DNA from: Rhizobium altiplani
Lineage (GTDB): Bacteria; Pseudomonadota; Alphaproteobacteria; Rhizobiales; Rhizobiaceae
NCBI RefSeq assembly: GCF_001542405.1
Contig: NZ_LNCD01000148.1
Location: 1 to 64,000, forward strand
DNA length: 64,000 bases
Direction of reading: 5' to 3'
The notes under the pieces were generated by a model. It did not search any database. It saw only the letters and a list, made by a program, of their open reading frames with translations, and was not told the DNA's origin. Every line of letters begins with the position of its first letter. Position 1 is the first letter of the stretch. Of this stretch, positions 8,545 to 17,244 are shown piece after piece. The position numbers were made by a program, and so were the translations under genes.

Positions 8545-9753
8545 TCAAATGAGCGGCATCAGCGTGAACAGTTCCTGAGCACGATTGACGCCGCGCAAGA
8601 CATGCTGGCCGATCGAATGCAGGCTGTCCATTTGTGAGGGTGCAACGATTGCCGCAAAACTCGCCGACATCAGCAAGCGGCTCTGCAGCGACCGACAGAG
8701 CGAGACAATTCGGCTGACCTCGTTGACGGCAGGTCCGATGACCGTAAAGTCGAGGCGATCTTCACTGCCGATGTTGCCGTAAAAGACCTCGCCGAGATGG
8801 AGCCCGAGATAGACGTCAGTCACCGGTCTCCCCTCGATACGGCGCTGCGCATTGAGGTCGAGTAGGCGCCGGTCGAGCAGCGACCGGGCATTCAGCGCCG
8901 CCGAACAGGCCTCGTTTGGCCGCCTGCCCTTGAAAATCGCCAACGTGCCGTCGCCCATCAGCTTGAGCACTTCGCCGCCCGCTTCCTGCACCGACGAGAT
9001 CACTGCATCCGCATAGTCGTTGAGCATCGGAATAATCTCTTCCGGATCGACTGTGTCCGAGATGTGCGTGAAGTTGGCAAGGTCGGAAAACCACAGCGCG
9101 GCCGATATGCGGTCGCTTTGACCGCGGGTGATCTTGCCGTGCAGTACCTGGTTGGCCGCATCCTGCCCCAGATAGACCTTGGCAATCGTGCCGGCAACGC
9201 CGCTAATCGTCACGCATTTGACGGCCAGCGCCAGGCAGGGAAGCAGATCGCGCAATACCGCGACGTCACGATCGGAGAATCCATCCTTCGCTCGCGTGGC
9301 AAAGTGGGAGAAGAAGCAGTCAATGTCTCCGATCGTACCACCATCGCCGAAGCGATGCGCAATGGCGATGAAGTCTGTGAAACCAGCAGCCTTCAGATCG
9401 TCCAGCAGGTAGAAATCGGTCGCGTCACCATTGCTCAGGCTTCTGCGGACCTCGACGGACCCCGTCGTCTCCAAATGATGGAATGCGGAGCGGAGCCAGT
9501 TGTCGGCGATCGCTCCGGCACCGGAAAAGCCGTATTCCGACACCCGCTCGATCGGCTCTCGGCTGTCCCAGCGGAAAGCTCGGCGTTCATAGACCGGATG
9601 CAGAGTGTCCATGACGGCAACGGAACGCTCGACCGGCAGTCCGTTCGCACCACACCGTTCACAGAAGCCGGCGAGCAGGTCCGCTTCGGCCATGCCCTTG
9701 AGCCCGCTCTGCATCAGCCAGGTGGTGATTTCTATGACGTGGCGGTCGTCCAC
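8545..9753 (-). CDS. class III adenylate/guanylate cyclase
   Basis: A 402-residue cytoplasmic cyclase that should form a cyclic nucleotide from ATP (or GTP). The N-terminal 190 residues are a sensory region of no recognised fold. The catalytic domain spans about residues 215-385. The first metal Asp is in WFSDLANFT, the second in LMGDGTLAIF, and the C-terminal RLDFTVIGPAVNEVSRI segment supplies the transition-state Asn and substrate contacts. Rhizobial genomes carry many such proteins with diverse sensory parts. Its 128-bp upstream gap separates it from the efflux operon. Confidence 0.88.
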   Translation of the reverse strand: MDDRHVIEITTWLMQSGLKGMAEADLLAGFCERCGANGLPVERSVAVMDTLHPVYERRAFRWDSREPIERVSEYGFSGAGAIADNWLRSAFHHLETTGSVEVRRSLSNGDATDFYLLDDLKAAGFTDFIAIAHRFGDGGTIGDIDCFFSHFATRAKDGFSDRDVAVLRDLLPCLALAVKCVTISGVAGTIAKVYLGQDAANQVLHGKITRGQSDRISAALWFSDLANFTHISDTVDPEEIIPMLNDYADAVISSVQEAGGEVLKLMGDGTLAIFKGRRPNEACSAALNARSLLDRRLLDLNAQRRIEGRPVTDVYLGLHLGEVFYGNIGSEDRLDFTVIGPAVNEVSRIVSLCRSLQSRLLMSASFAAIVAPSQMDSLHSIGQHVLRGVNRAQELFTLMPLI

Positions 9754-9881
9754 GGCTGTCTCCTAGAACCGGGCGTCATTTTGCTTTTCTTAAGCCGAAT
9801 GGCTTCGTATCCGGTCATCGCGGGACGCCCAGACCGGTGAACTTACAGTTTTGCGAAGGCGGCTCTTGAAGCCGCCTCGGG

Positions 9882-10751
9882 TCAATTAACGATGGTGACG
9901 CTTGCAGTGCGACCGGCGACAAGCGCCGTGTCGTCGGGCAGCGCATCGAGCGCCACGCGTACGGGGACGCGCTGAGCCAGCCGCACCCAAGTGAAAGTCG
10001 GAGTTACGTTAGCGAGCTGCGCGCTGCTGGTATCGCTGCGTTCGCGATCCTCTATGCCGCCCGCGACGCCATCGACATGCCCCTTAAGAGGCGTTTTGCT
10101 GCCCATCAGATAGACGAGCGCAGGATCGCCGACCTTGATGCGGTCCAGCTTGTTTTCTTCGAAATAGCCGGCGACGTAGTAGGAATCGCTGTCGATCAGG
10201 GCGGTAACGGCGGTGCCCGCAGTAACATAATTGCCCGGCTGCATGGAGAAGTTGGTGAGCACGCCGTTGACCGGCGCCCGCACCACGGAACGGTCGAGAT
10301 TGAGCTGAGCAGTGTCACGGCTGATCACGGCCTGGTTGTAGGCGGCCTCGTCCTGCTGGACTGTCGTCTCAGCCTGCTGGATCTTCTGCCGTGTCACCGA
10401 GCTCTCGCCAAGTTTGCGATAGAGCTCGAGGTCGCTTCTCGCCAGGTCGAGTGCCGCCTTGCTGCTTTCCATCTGCGCTTCGGCCTGGCGCAAGGCGAGC
10501 GTAAAACGCGCCTGATCGATACGGAAGATCACGTCGCCCTTGCGAACAGTCTGATTGTCCTTTGCATCGACTTCACTGACGATCCCGGAGACATCGGCGG
10601 CTAGGCGTACGACGTCCGCGCGAACTTTGCCGTCGCGGGTCCATGGTTCGTCCATGTAGTAGTCCCACAAATGCCAGCCGAGCACTCCCGCCAAAGCGAC
10701 CATGACGCCGGTAACCAGGAAGCGACCGGAATGAGCGAGAAGCGATTTCAT
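9882..10751 (-). CDS. HlyD/EmrA-family efflux adaptor (AaeA-like)
   Basis: The periplasmic adaptor of a FUSC-type exporter. A single N-terminal membrane helix (about residues 10-28) is followed by DYYMDEPWTRDGKVRADVV, the usual opening of AaeA/EmrA adaptors. Then come the split lipoyl domain, a coiled-coil hairpin (about 80-150, rich in Gln, Ala and Glu) and a beta-barrel domain. It bridges the FUSC pump to an outer-membrane partner. No outer-membrane channel gene is present here. Its ATG overlaps the DUF1656 stop by four bases, indicating coupled translation. Confidence 0.88.
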   Translation of the reverse strand: MKSLLAHSGRFLVTGVMVALAGVLGWHLWDYYMDEPWTRDGKVRADVVRLAADVSGIVSEVDAKDNQTVRKGDVIFRIDQARFTLALRQAEAQMESSKAALDLARSDLELYRKLGESSVTRQKIQQAETTVQQDEAAYNQAVISRDTAQLNLDRSVVRAPVNGVLTNFSMQPGNYVTAGTAVTALIDSDSYYVAGYFEENKLDRIKVGDPALVYLMGSKTPLKGHVDGVAGGIEDRERSDTSSAQLANVTPTFTWVRLAQRVPVRVALDALPDDTALVAGRTASVTIVN

Positions 10752-10957
10752 AGTGACACCTTATTCAAAGATAGCGCGATGGCGCCGAGCAGGCAGAAAT
10801 ACATGGCCGTGTCGAAGAGCGGTCGATGCCAGACCAAACGATAGAAGCCGACATACGCCAGTGCACTCCGCAGGATGGCGTTGAGGAGGTAAGCGGCGAA
10901 TGCGATCGCGCCGAGCGTTGGGAGAAAGACCCCGTAAATATCGATATCCGGCCTCAT
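10748..10957 (-). CDS. DUF1656 small membrane protein (AaeX-like)
   Basis: A 69-residue membrane protein with two predicted transmembrane helices (about residues 10-30 and 45-65). It matches DUF1656, the small third component found between FUSC pumps and their HlyD adaptors. Overlaps of four bases on both sides put it in one tightly coupled operon. The molecular role of the family is not established. Confidence 0.85.
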   Translation of the reverse strand: MRPDIDIYGVFLPTLGAIAFAAYLLNAILRSALAYVGFYRLVWHRPLFDTAMYFCLLGAIALSLNKVSL

Positions 10958-13044
10958 GCCGCATGTTCCTTTGCAGTTCCGGCTGTCGCGCCCGTGACAG
11001 CCTGAGCGAGGGAGGCTGCATCCGGGTAGAGAGTGTATCTGAGCGCTGTCATCGAGCGGCGCGCGCCCTCGATCGCCGACGACCGGCCGGCCTCAATCAG
11101 TGCTGCGAGCGACTGGTCCAGTGTCGTCAGTAGGTTTCCGTCGGGTTGAGCATCCCGGCTCTTCTGCTTCTGCTGATAATAAGCCGCAACGCCCGACAGC
11201 ACGTTCTCGATCGGCTCGCGCTTGTCGCGCGAGACAAGCTGCTTGTGGCGTTGGAGCTCCAGCGTATTGAGGCCGTTCCGCAAATCCCGCAGGATATCGG
11301 TCTGAGCGACGGCGGACTCGGCCGGGATCATCGCCAGGCGCGGGGCAACCAGGCCAAACCGGTCGACCATCCGGTAAAGCAACTTCGTGAAGTCGACGTC
11401 CTCAGGGCGACGCGCCGCAGTGACGATATCGGTCCAGCCCGAGCGCAGCAGCCGGTAGGCGGTCCATTCTGCACCGACAGAACGAACAAGAACGGTCGTC
11501 CCGCAGGCGATCACCATGCCGATGATCATGGCCGCGTTCGAATTGAGGAAGGAGGCGAGATCCAGGCTCAAGCGATCCTGCAGCGTCAGCATGTTCGGCA
11601 GGTTCACGCAGAAGCCCATGCCGTAGAGAGCGAGCGATGGCTTGGTCATCAACAACCCCGCTGGCACCAGGACCAATCCAAGTGCTGCGGCAAGCTCGAC
11701 ATAGGTATGGATCAACGGCATCAGGCCGAACTCGAAAACAAACGCTGCGATCACGGTGACGATCGCCACATTGACGAACTTGATCATCATCGGCGCGGGA
11801 TCGTCCATCGATGAAAAGATGCAGCAGAGCACGCCTGCCATCATCGCGGCGGCGCTGCCTTGCGGCCAGCCGGTATAGATCCAGAGGGCTGTGGCAATGA
11901 ACGTCGCCAGCATCACGGATAGGCCGGAGTGAACGGCCATGCCGTAGTCCTTGTGGATCGGCGCGCGATCGAACGACGTGCCGAAGCGGCGCCAACGAAG
12001 ATCGTGATGCGATCCGGATTGGATATCCTCGCGCAGACTGAGACAGTCGCCCCAGATCTGCACCAGATCGCGGATGCGTGCGGTGAAGTTGTGAGCAAGA
12101 AGCCCATTCCACTCCTGTTGCTCGCGTCCCTCCTCCTCAGCCTTCGCTATCAGGGCAAGGAGGTGCTGGCGCTTATCCTCGGCAAGAGGCGCACCGTTTT
12201 CGAGCAACGCGCTGACTTCGGTTACGAGTGCAGTGATGGCGGGTGTGAATTTGCCCGCCGTCGCCTTGTCGAGCGCGTGCAGCACGTCAGCCAACCCTGA
12301 AACGACAGGCAGCATAGCAACCATGCGCTGCTGCAGCATTCGGGTGCGACCGACCATATCGCGCAGTGCCGAAGTGTCGTAGGCCACGTGAGTGGTAAAG
12401 CTGTGGAGGTCGACTGCGTCGGCAGCCAGCCGTCGGGCTGCCGCCAGAAGCGAAGGATCGCGTCCCCTGCCCTCCAGCGTGCCAATGGCGAGCTCGGCGC
12501 CGTCTCGCAGCCAGGCATTGATGCGCGCGGCCAGAACCGGCCCTGCATGCCGGGGAAAGAAGATACGATTGACAACCGCCGCACAGATGATGCCGAGCGC
12601 GATTTCCTCGACGCGGGCAGTTGCATAGGTAAAGGCCGTGTCCGGATTTGCGACGATCGGGAATCCGGTGAGAGCGGTCGTGTAGCCCGCCAGCATGAAG
12701 CTGTAGCTCCGTGGCGTCCGGTCGAGCAGACTGACGCCGAGGCAAAAGGCCATCCACAGCGCAATCGCAAGCGTCAGCATTTCAGGCGAATTGACGAGGT
12801 TGGGGATCAGGATCACCGTGACCGTACCGCCGAGTGCGGTGCCAATCAGTCGGTAGAGCGCCTTCGACGTACTCGCCCCGGACAGCGGATGGGCCACGAT
12901 GTAAACCGTGCCGACCGCCCAGTATGGGTTTGGCAGGTCGAAGCAAAGCGCAAGGCCAAGCGCCAGCATTGCGGCGGCGAAGGTCTTGATGGAAAAAACG
13001 ACGTCTCCCAGACTGGGATCGGTCGCGTTCTTGCTACTCGTCAT
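10954..13044 (-). CDS. FUSC-family exporter (AaeB-like)
   Basis: A 696-residue inner-membrane protein with the fusaric acid resistance/aromatic acid exporter plan: two hydrophobic blocks of about six helices each (roughly residues 20-165 and 365-500), each followed by a large soluble part. The start at 13044 (MTSSKNATDPS) lies inside the marR 3' end, overlapping by 11 bases, which suggests translational coupling. The frame is open upstream to 13239 but that part is marR in another frame. It probably expels aromatic acids or similar drugs. MarR-linked regulation fits induction by such a substrate. Confidence 0.9.
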   Translation of the reverse strand: MTSSKNATDPSLGDVVFSIKTFAAAMLALGLALCFDLPNPYWAVGTVYIVAHPLSGASTSKALYRLIGTALGGTVTVILIPNLVNSPEMLTLAIALWMAFCLGVSLLDRTPRSYSFMLAGYTTALTGFPIVANPDTAFTYATARVEEIALGIICAAVVNRIFFPRHAGPVLAARINAWLRDGAELAIGTLEGRGRDPSLLAAARRLAADAVDLHSFTTHVAYDTSALRDMVGRTRMLQQRMVAMLPVVSGLADVLHALDKATAGKFTPAITALVTEVSALLENGAPLAEDKRQHLLALIAKAEEEGREQQEWNGLLAHNFTARIRDLVQIWGDCLSLREDIQSGSHHDLRWRRFGTSFDRAPIHKDYGMAVHSGLSVMLATFIATALWIYTGWPQGSAAAMMAGVLCCIFSSMDDPAPMMIKFVNVAIVTVIAAFVFEFGLMPLIHTYVELAAALGLVLVPAGLLMTKPSLALYGMGFCVNLPNMLTLQDRLSLDLASFLNSNAAMIIGMVIACGTTVLVRSVGAEWTAYRLLRSGWTDIVTAARRPEDVDFTKLLYRMVDRFGLVAPRLAMIPAESAVAQTDILRDLRNGLNTLELQRHKQLVSRDKREPIENVLSGVAAYYQQKQKSRDAQPDGNLLTTLDQSLAALIEAGRSSAIEGARRSMTALRYTLYPDAASLAQAVTGATAGTAKEHAA

Positions 13045-13501
13045 TTTCCTGTATTCCGGATAGGGCCGCGGTTTTCGCCGCGATGGCGCGCAGGACTTCC
13101 AGGGCGGCCCCGACCTGTTCAGGATCGAGGTCGCCAAGGATCTGTGCTCGCAGCTCCGCCGCACAGCTTTCGGCGCGCTCGGCGACCGCTGTGCCTCCTC
13201 CGGTGAGTTGCACCAGCTTGATGCGACGGTCCGCCTCATCGGGGACCCGGCGGATCAAGCCGTCATTTTCCAAACTATCAAGAACCCGCACGAGCGTCGG
13301 CCCTTCCACACCGACCCGTTCGGCCAGAACACCCTGTGGGATCCGGTCGCCATGCCGAAGCAGCGCAATCAACGGCGCCGCGCTGGCATCGGATAGATTG
13401 TGCTCGGTCAGAATGGCGTTCAAAGCGCGACGCCACCCGCGCCCGCAGATCATAAGCAATGGTGCGAACTCCGCCCAGGTTTGTGTCTGATTCGTTGTCA
13501 T
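13034..13501 (-). CDS. MarR-family transcriptional regulator
   Basis: A 155-residue winged-helix dimer. The HTH is around residues 50-85 (RIPQGVLAERVGVEGPTLVRVLDSLENDGLIRR) and the wing follows with PDEADRRIKLVQLT. It is the first gene of the efflux operon and presumably represses it until a phenolic ligand binds. The probable operator lies immediately upstream. Confidence 0.92.
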   Translation of the reverse strand: MTTNQTQTWAEFAPLLMICGRGWRRALNAILTEHNLSDASAAPLIALLRHGDRIPQGVLAERVGVEGPTLVRVLDSLENDGLIRRVPDEADRRIKLVQLTGGGTAVAERAESCAAELRAQILGDLDPEQVGAALEVLRAIAAKTAALSGIQENDE

Positions 13502-14036
13502 GGAAATTAGATAACATCCTATCGATTAGAATTCAATGATATTGTTGGGCGCATGACGATTGTGGTTAGCGGATCGTTTTTTTGCCCAGCAATTGCGGGA
13601 CTTTCTGTTCGACACTGCCGGCGACCAATCATAATTTGCCGCGACGCCGACATTGCATGCCCGGAGGCTAGGCAAGGTAGCTCACACGGAAATGTCATTT
13701 GCGAGCTAGGCTCGCTCGCTGAGGAGCAAACTTCATTCGGCATTTCGAAATCGGCACATATTAGCAGCGCCGGAAGTGCCATATTAGCGCATGCGAAGCC
13801 GCCGTTTTTCTTTTTGACGCAACCGCACTGCACTTAACCTTACCGGCCAACCACTCCATTAGCATCCCCTTGAAAACGCAGGGGATTGTGGCACGTCGCA
13901 GCCATGACAAACATCCGCACTCCGAAATGCGCGCAGCGCCGATTGATGGCAGCCAACAACAATTGAACGAAGCTTGGCACCGCAGCAAAGCCTGCGCAAT
14001 TCTACGGCTCAATTGATCGGCGATGCAGGCGAAAGG
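13502..14036. other. 535-bp intergenic region upstream of the efflux operon
   Basis: No convincing gene. Short open frames on both strands lack a ribosome site and any family likeness. The part next to marR is AT-rich and must hold its promoter; GATA-N6-TATC at 13510-13523 is a candidate operator half-pair. A run of seven T at about 13574 follows no clear hairpin. Lower GC than its surroundings from 13500 to 13860 suggests non-coding DNA. Confidence 0.5.
13510..13523 (-). promoter_or_regulatory. possible MarR operator
   Basis: GATA-ACATCC-TATC, a four-base inverted repeat eight bases upstream of the marR start in an AT-rich stretch. MarR proteins commonly bind short AT-rich palindromes over their own promoter. 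The arms are short, so this is only a candidate. Confidence 0.3.
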
Positions 14037-14879
14037 TTAGTTCTGCGGCGTGTTTCTGAAGGCTTCCGCTTCCGCGTAGAACTTCTTTTCCCATGCCTTG
14101 TGATTGTCCAACCCCTCACGAATGAAGGGCGTGAAAACGGCAAGGTTCATCAGCGTCCAGTTCACAAAGCGCGCCGGGAACTTCAACGGCTTCACGAAAT
14201 CGATAAAGAGCACCACGCGCGTCTCGTCGGTATGGTTCCACGCCTCATGCTCGTAGGCGTCGTCGAAGATCAGCGCCTTTCCTTCCTGCCAACGGCAGAT
14301 CTGATCCTTGACCCGGATGGCAAGCTTGTCGGCAGGCTCCGGTACGATCATCCCGAGATGCAGGCGAAGAACGCCATTGTAAGGTCCGCGATGAGCCGGC
14401 AGATGCTTTCCGGGCTCGAAGATCGAGAACATGGCGGTTTTCAATCCCGGGATCTTCTGCACCGCCTCCCAGGTTTGCGGGCATGCCCTGATATTCTGTT
14501 CCGACCTCACGCCAAACCCGACGAGGAAGAAGGTCTTCCAGCCACTATCGCTTGAGATCGTCTTCACATCAGTCGAGATGTCATGGAATGACGGCAATTC
14601 ACTCTGCCGCACGAGCACGCGGTCCAGCTCGGACCGTATCTCCGGCCACGCCTTCTCAACCTCGGCGACCCAAGGGAATGTCGCGTTATCATAGACCGGC
14701 GGGTTGCCGAGCCTGGCATATTTGAAGTTCAGCTTTTCCGCCCACGCGACGATACCCATGAAGAAGCGCGTAATTGCGCTTGGTCGACCCATCGGCGTGA
14801 TGCCGGCAGTGTTAAGGGATTGGTCCCTGGACTGGGTAGGTTTGCCGGAAAGACCTGAATCGGTGGTGCGGTCGGTCAT
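14037..14879 (-). CDS. aspartyl/asparaginyl beta-hydroxylase-family dioxygenase (possibly LpxO-like)
   Basis: A 280-residue 2-oxoglutarate/Fe(II) dioxygenase of the Asp/Asn beta-hydroxylase fold. The first iron ligand is in PAHRGPYNGVLRLHLGM and the second His in YEHEAWNHTDETRVVLFIDF. The intervening Arg residues of the fold are present. Bacterial homologues with an N-terminal membrane-associated part hydroxylate lipid A (LpxO), and the hydrophobic N-terminal third and C-terminal TLMNLAVFTPFIREG segment fit a membrane-linked enzyme. The substrate is not proven. I use ATG 14879; the frame continues to a TTG at 14918. Confidence 0.75.
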   Translation of the reverse strand: MTDRTTDSGLSGKPTQSRDQSLNTAGITPMGRPSAITRFFMGIVAWAEKLNFKYARLGNPPVYDNATFPWVAEVEKAWPEIRSELDRVLVRQSELPSFHDISTDVKTISSDSGWKTFFLVGFGVRSEQNIRACPQTWEAVQKIPGLKTAMFSIFEPGKHLPAHRGPYNGVLRLHLGMIVPEPADKLAIRVKDQICRWQEGKALIFDDAYEHEAWNHTDETRVVLFIDFVKPLKFPARFVNWTLMNLAVFTPFIREGLDNHKAWEKKFYAEAEAFRNTPQN

Positions 14880-15040
14880 GAGTGGTCCAATGCGTGGAAC
14901 AAGCGGCCCAAAGCTCAAAGAAATATGGACAGGACCGCATGTTTCGCAAGATCGCGCAGGATGAGGTCAAATGTCGCGACGACATATAGGGGACCCGCGG
15001 CGCAGGACATTTACCCGCATCTGCCCGCCTTCGGGCAAGA

Positions 15041-15382
15041 TCAATGCGAGATGGACTTCGAGAAGAGGTTGACCACGAGCACGCCGGTGATAATCAGCCC
15101 GAGCCCTACGATCGCCGGCGCATCGAGCCGCTGCTTGAAATAGACGAGCCCGACCCCGGATATCAGCACGATGCCGAGCGCGCTCCAGATCGCATAGGCG
15201 ATCCCGACGGGGATGATCTTCAAGGTCATAGACAGGCAATAGAATGCTGTCGCGTAGCAGACGACCACCACGAGCGTCGGTCCTACGCGGGTGAACTGCT
15301 GCGACAACTGCAGCGCCGTCGTGCCGATGACCTCGAGCGCGATCGCAGCAAAGAGCAGCGCATAGACGGCAGCTGGAGCCAT
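15041..15382 (-). CDS. SMR-family multidrug efflux transporter
   Basis: A 113-residue protein with four transmembrane helices, matching EmrE/SugE proteins. The essential membrane Glu is present in helix 1 (AIALEVIGTTALQLS, Glu17). WSALGIVLI in helix 3 is the family signature. It exports cationic drugs or guanidinium-type compounds by proton exchange. The residues that separate Qac-type from guanidinium-type members cannot be judged safely here. The gene lies 12 bp after its TetR regulator in one transcript. Confidence 0.9.
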   Translation of the reverse strand: MAPAAVYALLFAAIALEVIGTTALQLSQQFTRVGPTLVVVVCYATAFYCLSMTLKIIPVGIAYAIWSALGIVLISGVGLVYFKQRLDAPAIVGLGLIITGVLVVNLFSKSISH

Positions 15383-15394
15383 GGTGGACCTACC

Positions 15395-15955
15395 CTACTT
15401 GTTGGCCAATTCGACGAGACGGGAGATGAGCGCCTGGCGGTCGCCGCCGCTGTCATGACTGCCGAGCATGTCGGCAAGCCAGAGCCCATCGGCCGCAAAT
15501 CGAACGATCTGCGCATCGACGGACGAATCCGTGCCGACATATTCCTCCGTCCGCTCCTGCACCCACTCACGCCAGCGCTGCCGAAGCCTTGGCTCGGCGA
15601 GCAGCGCCATGGTGACCTGAGCCCAATGGGCGGCCTCGTCGGGCTTATCCCTAAGATCGGCGACGGCATGCAGATAGGCCCGGCTGAAGCGGCCATGCGG
15701 GGTAGGGTCTTCGCGCATGCGCTCGTCAATATCGGCGTCGAAGCGATCCAGGAGACTTTCGAAAAGGGCGTCCAGCAACGCGTTCTTCGTCGGGAAATGG
15801 TGCAGTAGCCCACCCTTGCTGACGCCTGATGCGCCGGATACGGCATCCAGTGTCAGTGCGGCCATGCCCTGCTCCATCGTGAGGCGAGCGGCCACGTCCA
15901 GCAGCTGCTGGCGCACGACAAGGGGCTGTTTGCGGCGATGATGAGCGAGTGACAT
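15395..15955 (-). CDS. TetR/AcrR-family repressor of the SMR pump
   Basis: A 186-residue TetR regulator. The N-terminal HTH covers about residues 15-60 (VRQQLLDVAARLTMEQGMAALTLDAVSGASGVSKGGLLHHF split over helix 1-3), followed by an all-helical ligand domain. I place the start at ATG 15955. In-frame ATGs at 16000 and 16120 would put the promoter and a perfect operator palindrome inside the coding sequence. With the -10 element ending at 15964, the mRNA would begin almost at the ATG, so it may be leaderless. Confidence 0.88.
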   Translation of the reverse strand: MSLAHHRRKQPLVVRQQLLDVAARLTMEQGMAALTLDAVSGASGVSKGGLLHHFPTKNALLDALFESLLDRFDADIDERMREDPTPHGRFSRAYLHAVADLRDKPDEAAHWAQVTMALLAEPRLRQRWREWVQERTEEYVGTDSSVDAQIVRFAADGLWLADMLGSHDSGGDRQALISRLVELANK

Positions 15956-15963
15956 GCCAACAG

Positions 15964-15990
15964 AAGATACCGTCCAGACGGTTTTGTCAA
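15964..15990 (-). promoter_or_regulatory. tetR-SMR promoter with operator between -35 and -10
   Basis: On the minus strand TTGACA (15985-15990) and TATCTT (15964-15969) are 15 bp apart. The perfect palindrome ACCGTC-TG-GACGGT occupies 15969-15982, between the two hexamers. A TetR dimer bound there would exclude RNA polymerase, giving simple autoregulation. Confidence 0.65.
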
Positions 15991-16103
15991 GCCAACTCAT
16001 ATTCGACTGTCTGTGCGGATGGCGAATTGCCGCGTGCTGATCCAAGCGGTTGCAGTCCCGCTCCCCGCAGTGCATTAAGAGTCCGATTTCGAGGAATGGA
16101 ACC

Positions 16104-16499
16104 GTGACGGAAAATGTCATTACGCTTTATGAGGCGATTGGCGGCGACGAGGCCGTCCGCGCCCTGTGTCGCCGCTTCTATGAGCTGATGGATACGCTGC
16201 CGGAGGCACAGCACGTTCGCGCCGTCCATCCGCCGACGCTGGAAGGCAGCGAGGAGAAATTCTACGAATACCTGACTGGATATTTCGGCGGCCCGCCGCT
16301 CTACACCGACAAGCGCGGTCACCCACGCCTCAGGAGCCGGCATTTCGTTGCCGAGATCGGTCCGGTGGAACGCGACGAGTGGCTACATTGCTTCCGTCGC
16401 GCGCTCGAGGAAACCATCGCCAATCCGAAGCTGCGCGAGATCATCCTGCCCCCCATCGAACGCCTCGCATATCACATGCAGAACAAGGAACACGGATGA
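16104..16499 (+). CDS. group II truncated hemoglobin
   Basis: A 131-residue truncated globin, likely binding oxygen or nitric oxide. The TLYEAIGGDEAVRALCRRFYELM opening is the globin A-B helix region. The Phe-Tyr pair of the B helix is in RRFYELM, the proximal His is in LRSRHFVAEIG, and the Trp typical of group II is in DEWLHCFRRAL. I use GTG 16104 with GAGGA upstream at 16091-16095; upstream codons lack family likeness. It is divergent from the TetR gene and overlaps the DUF423 gene by four bases. Confidence 0.9.
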   Translation: MTENVITLYEAIGGDEAVRALCRRFYELMDTLPEAQHVRAVHPPTLEGSEEKFYEYLTGYFGGPPLYTDKRGHPRLRSRHFVAEIGPVERDEWLHCFRRALEETIANPKLREIILPPIERLAYHMQNKEHG

Positions 16500-16870
16500 C
16501 CATGACGCTGAACGCGCGTATTGCGCCGCTGTTTTATCTGCTTGCCGGCTTGTTCGGATTTGCCGGCGTGGCGCTGGCCGCGGCCGCAGCGCATGGCGGC
16601 GGCGACGCGCATCTTCTCGCTTCGGCTTCGGCAATGTGCCTGGCGCACGCCCCCACCCTGTTCGCCCTCGCGATCGGCGCCGAAAAACTTAAGACGGCGT
16701 GGCTTGCCGGCATACTGATAGGGGTCGGCACGCTTCTGTTTGCCGGGGATCTCGTTGTTTTGCGCTACGCTGGCTCCGGCCTGTTTCCGCTGGCGGCCCC
16801 CTCCGGCGGATTTGCCATGATGTTCGGCTGGCTGGCGATCGCCGTGGGCGCTTTCATTCGCCGAGGCTGA
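16496..16870 (+). CDS. DUF423-family membrane protein
   Basis: A 124-residue protein with four hydrophobic helices. LAGLFGFAGVALAAAAAHG and the closing GWLAIAVGAF match DUF423 (YwdK/YgdD-type) proteins, whose function is unknown. ATG 16496 overlaps the globin stop (ATGA) with AAGGA upstream. The frame is open further upstream, but that part is the globin gene read in another frame. Confidence 0.85.
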   Translation: MTMTLNARIAPLFYLLAGLFGFAGVALAAAAAHGGGDAHLLASASAMCLAHAPTLFALAIGAEKLKTAWLAGILIGVGTLLFAGDLVVLRYAGSGLFPLAAPSGGFAMMFGWLAIAVGAFIRRG

Positions 16871-16874
16871 TCGA

Positions 16875-17243
16875 TCAGCTGACGGGGATGCGCCCAAACC
16901 GCAGCAGGTTGCCATGCGGGTCATGGATATAGAACTCTTCCATGCCCCACGGCCGTCGCTCAAGTGCGGTCAGACGCGCCACCCGCTTCGCCTGATACTC
17001 TGCATGGAGCGCAGCGATCCGACGGCCACGCAGATAGACGGACGTCGCTTCGCATAACGCCCGGTCGCGCGCCAGCCAGAAATGCAACTCCATCTCGTTC
17101 CGGCGGAGGATCAGATAGTCCGGAGATTGGTGGATGATCCGGTCGAAGCCGAGCTGGTCGCGATAAAAGGCCAGCGTTTCATCGAGATCAAGCGATGGCA
17201 AGACCGGCAGGACTTCGACACGATCCGGATCCTGTTCGGTCAT
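16875..17243 (-). CDS. VOC/glyoxalase-superfamily protein
   Basis: A 122-residue vicinal oxygen chelate fold. It has the paired beta-alpha-beta-beta-beta modules: VEVLPVLPSLDLDETLAFYRDQLGF, ELHFWLARD and EEFYIHDPHGNLLRFGR. This size and pattern match bleomycin-resistance-like or glyoxalase-like members. Metal ligands are partly present (His in LHFW, Glu in MEEFYI). It is the last gene of the tonB operon, starting one base after the heme monooxygenase stop (TGA-a-ATG). A role in iron or heme use is inferred from position only. Confidence 0.8.
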   Translation of the reverse strand: MTEQDPDRVEVLPVLPSLDLDETLAFYRDQLGFDRIIHQSPDYLILRRNEMELHFWLARDRALCEATSVYLRGRRIAALHAEYQAKRVARLTALERRPWGMEEFYIHDPHGNLLRFGRIPVS

Positions 17244-17244
17244 T

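Noticed and set aside
13553..13837. 94-codon plus-strand frame in the gap upstream of marR
   Set aside because: No ribosome site and no coding-like codon use, with a low-GC, mixed composition. Treated as non-coding.
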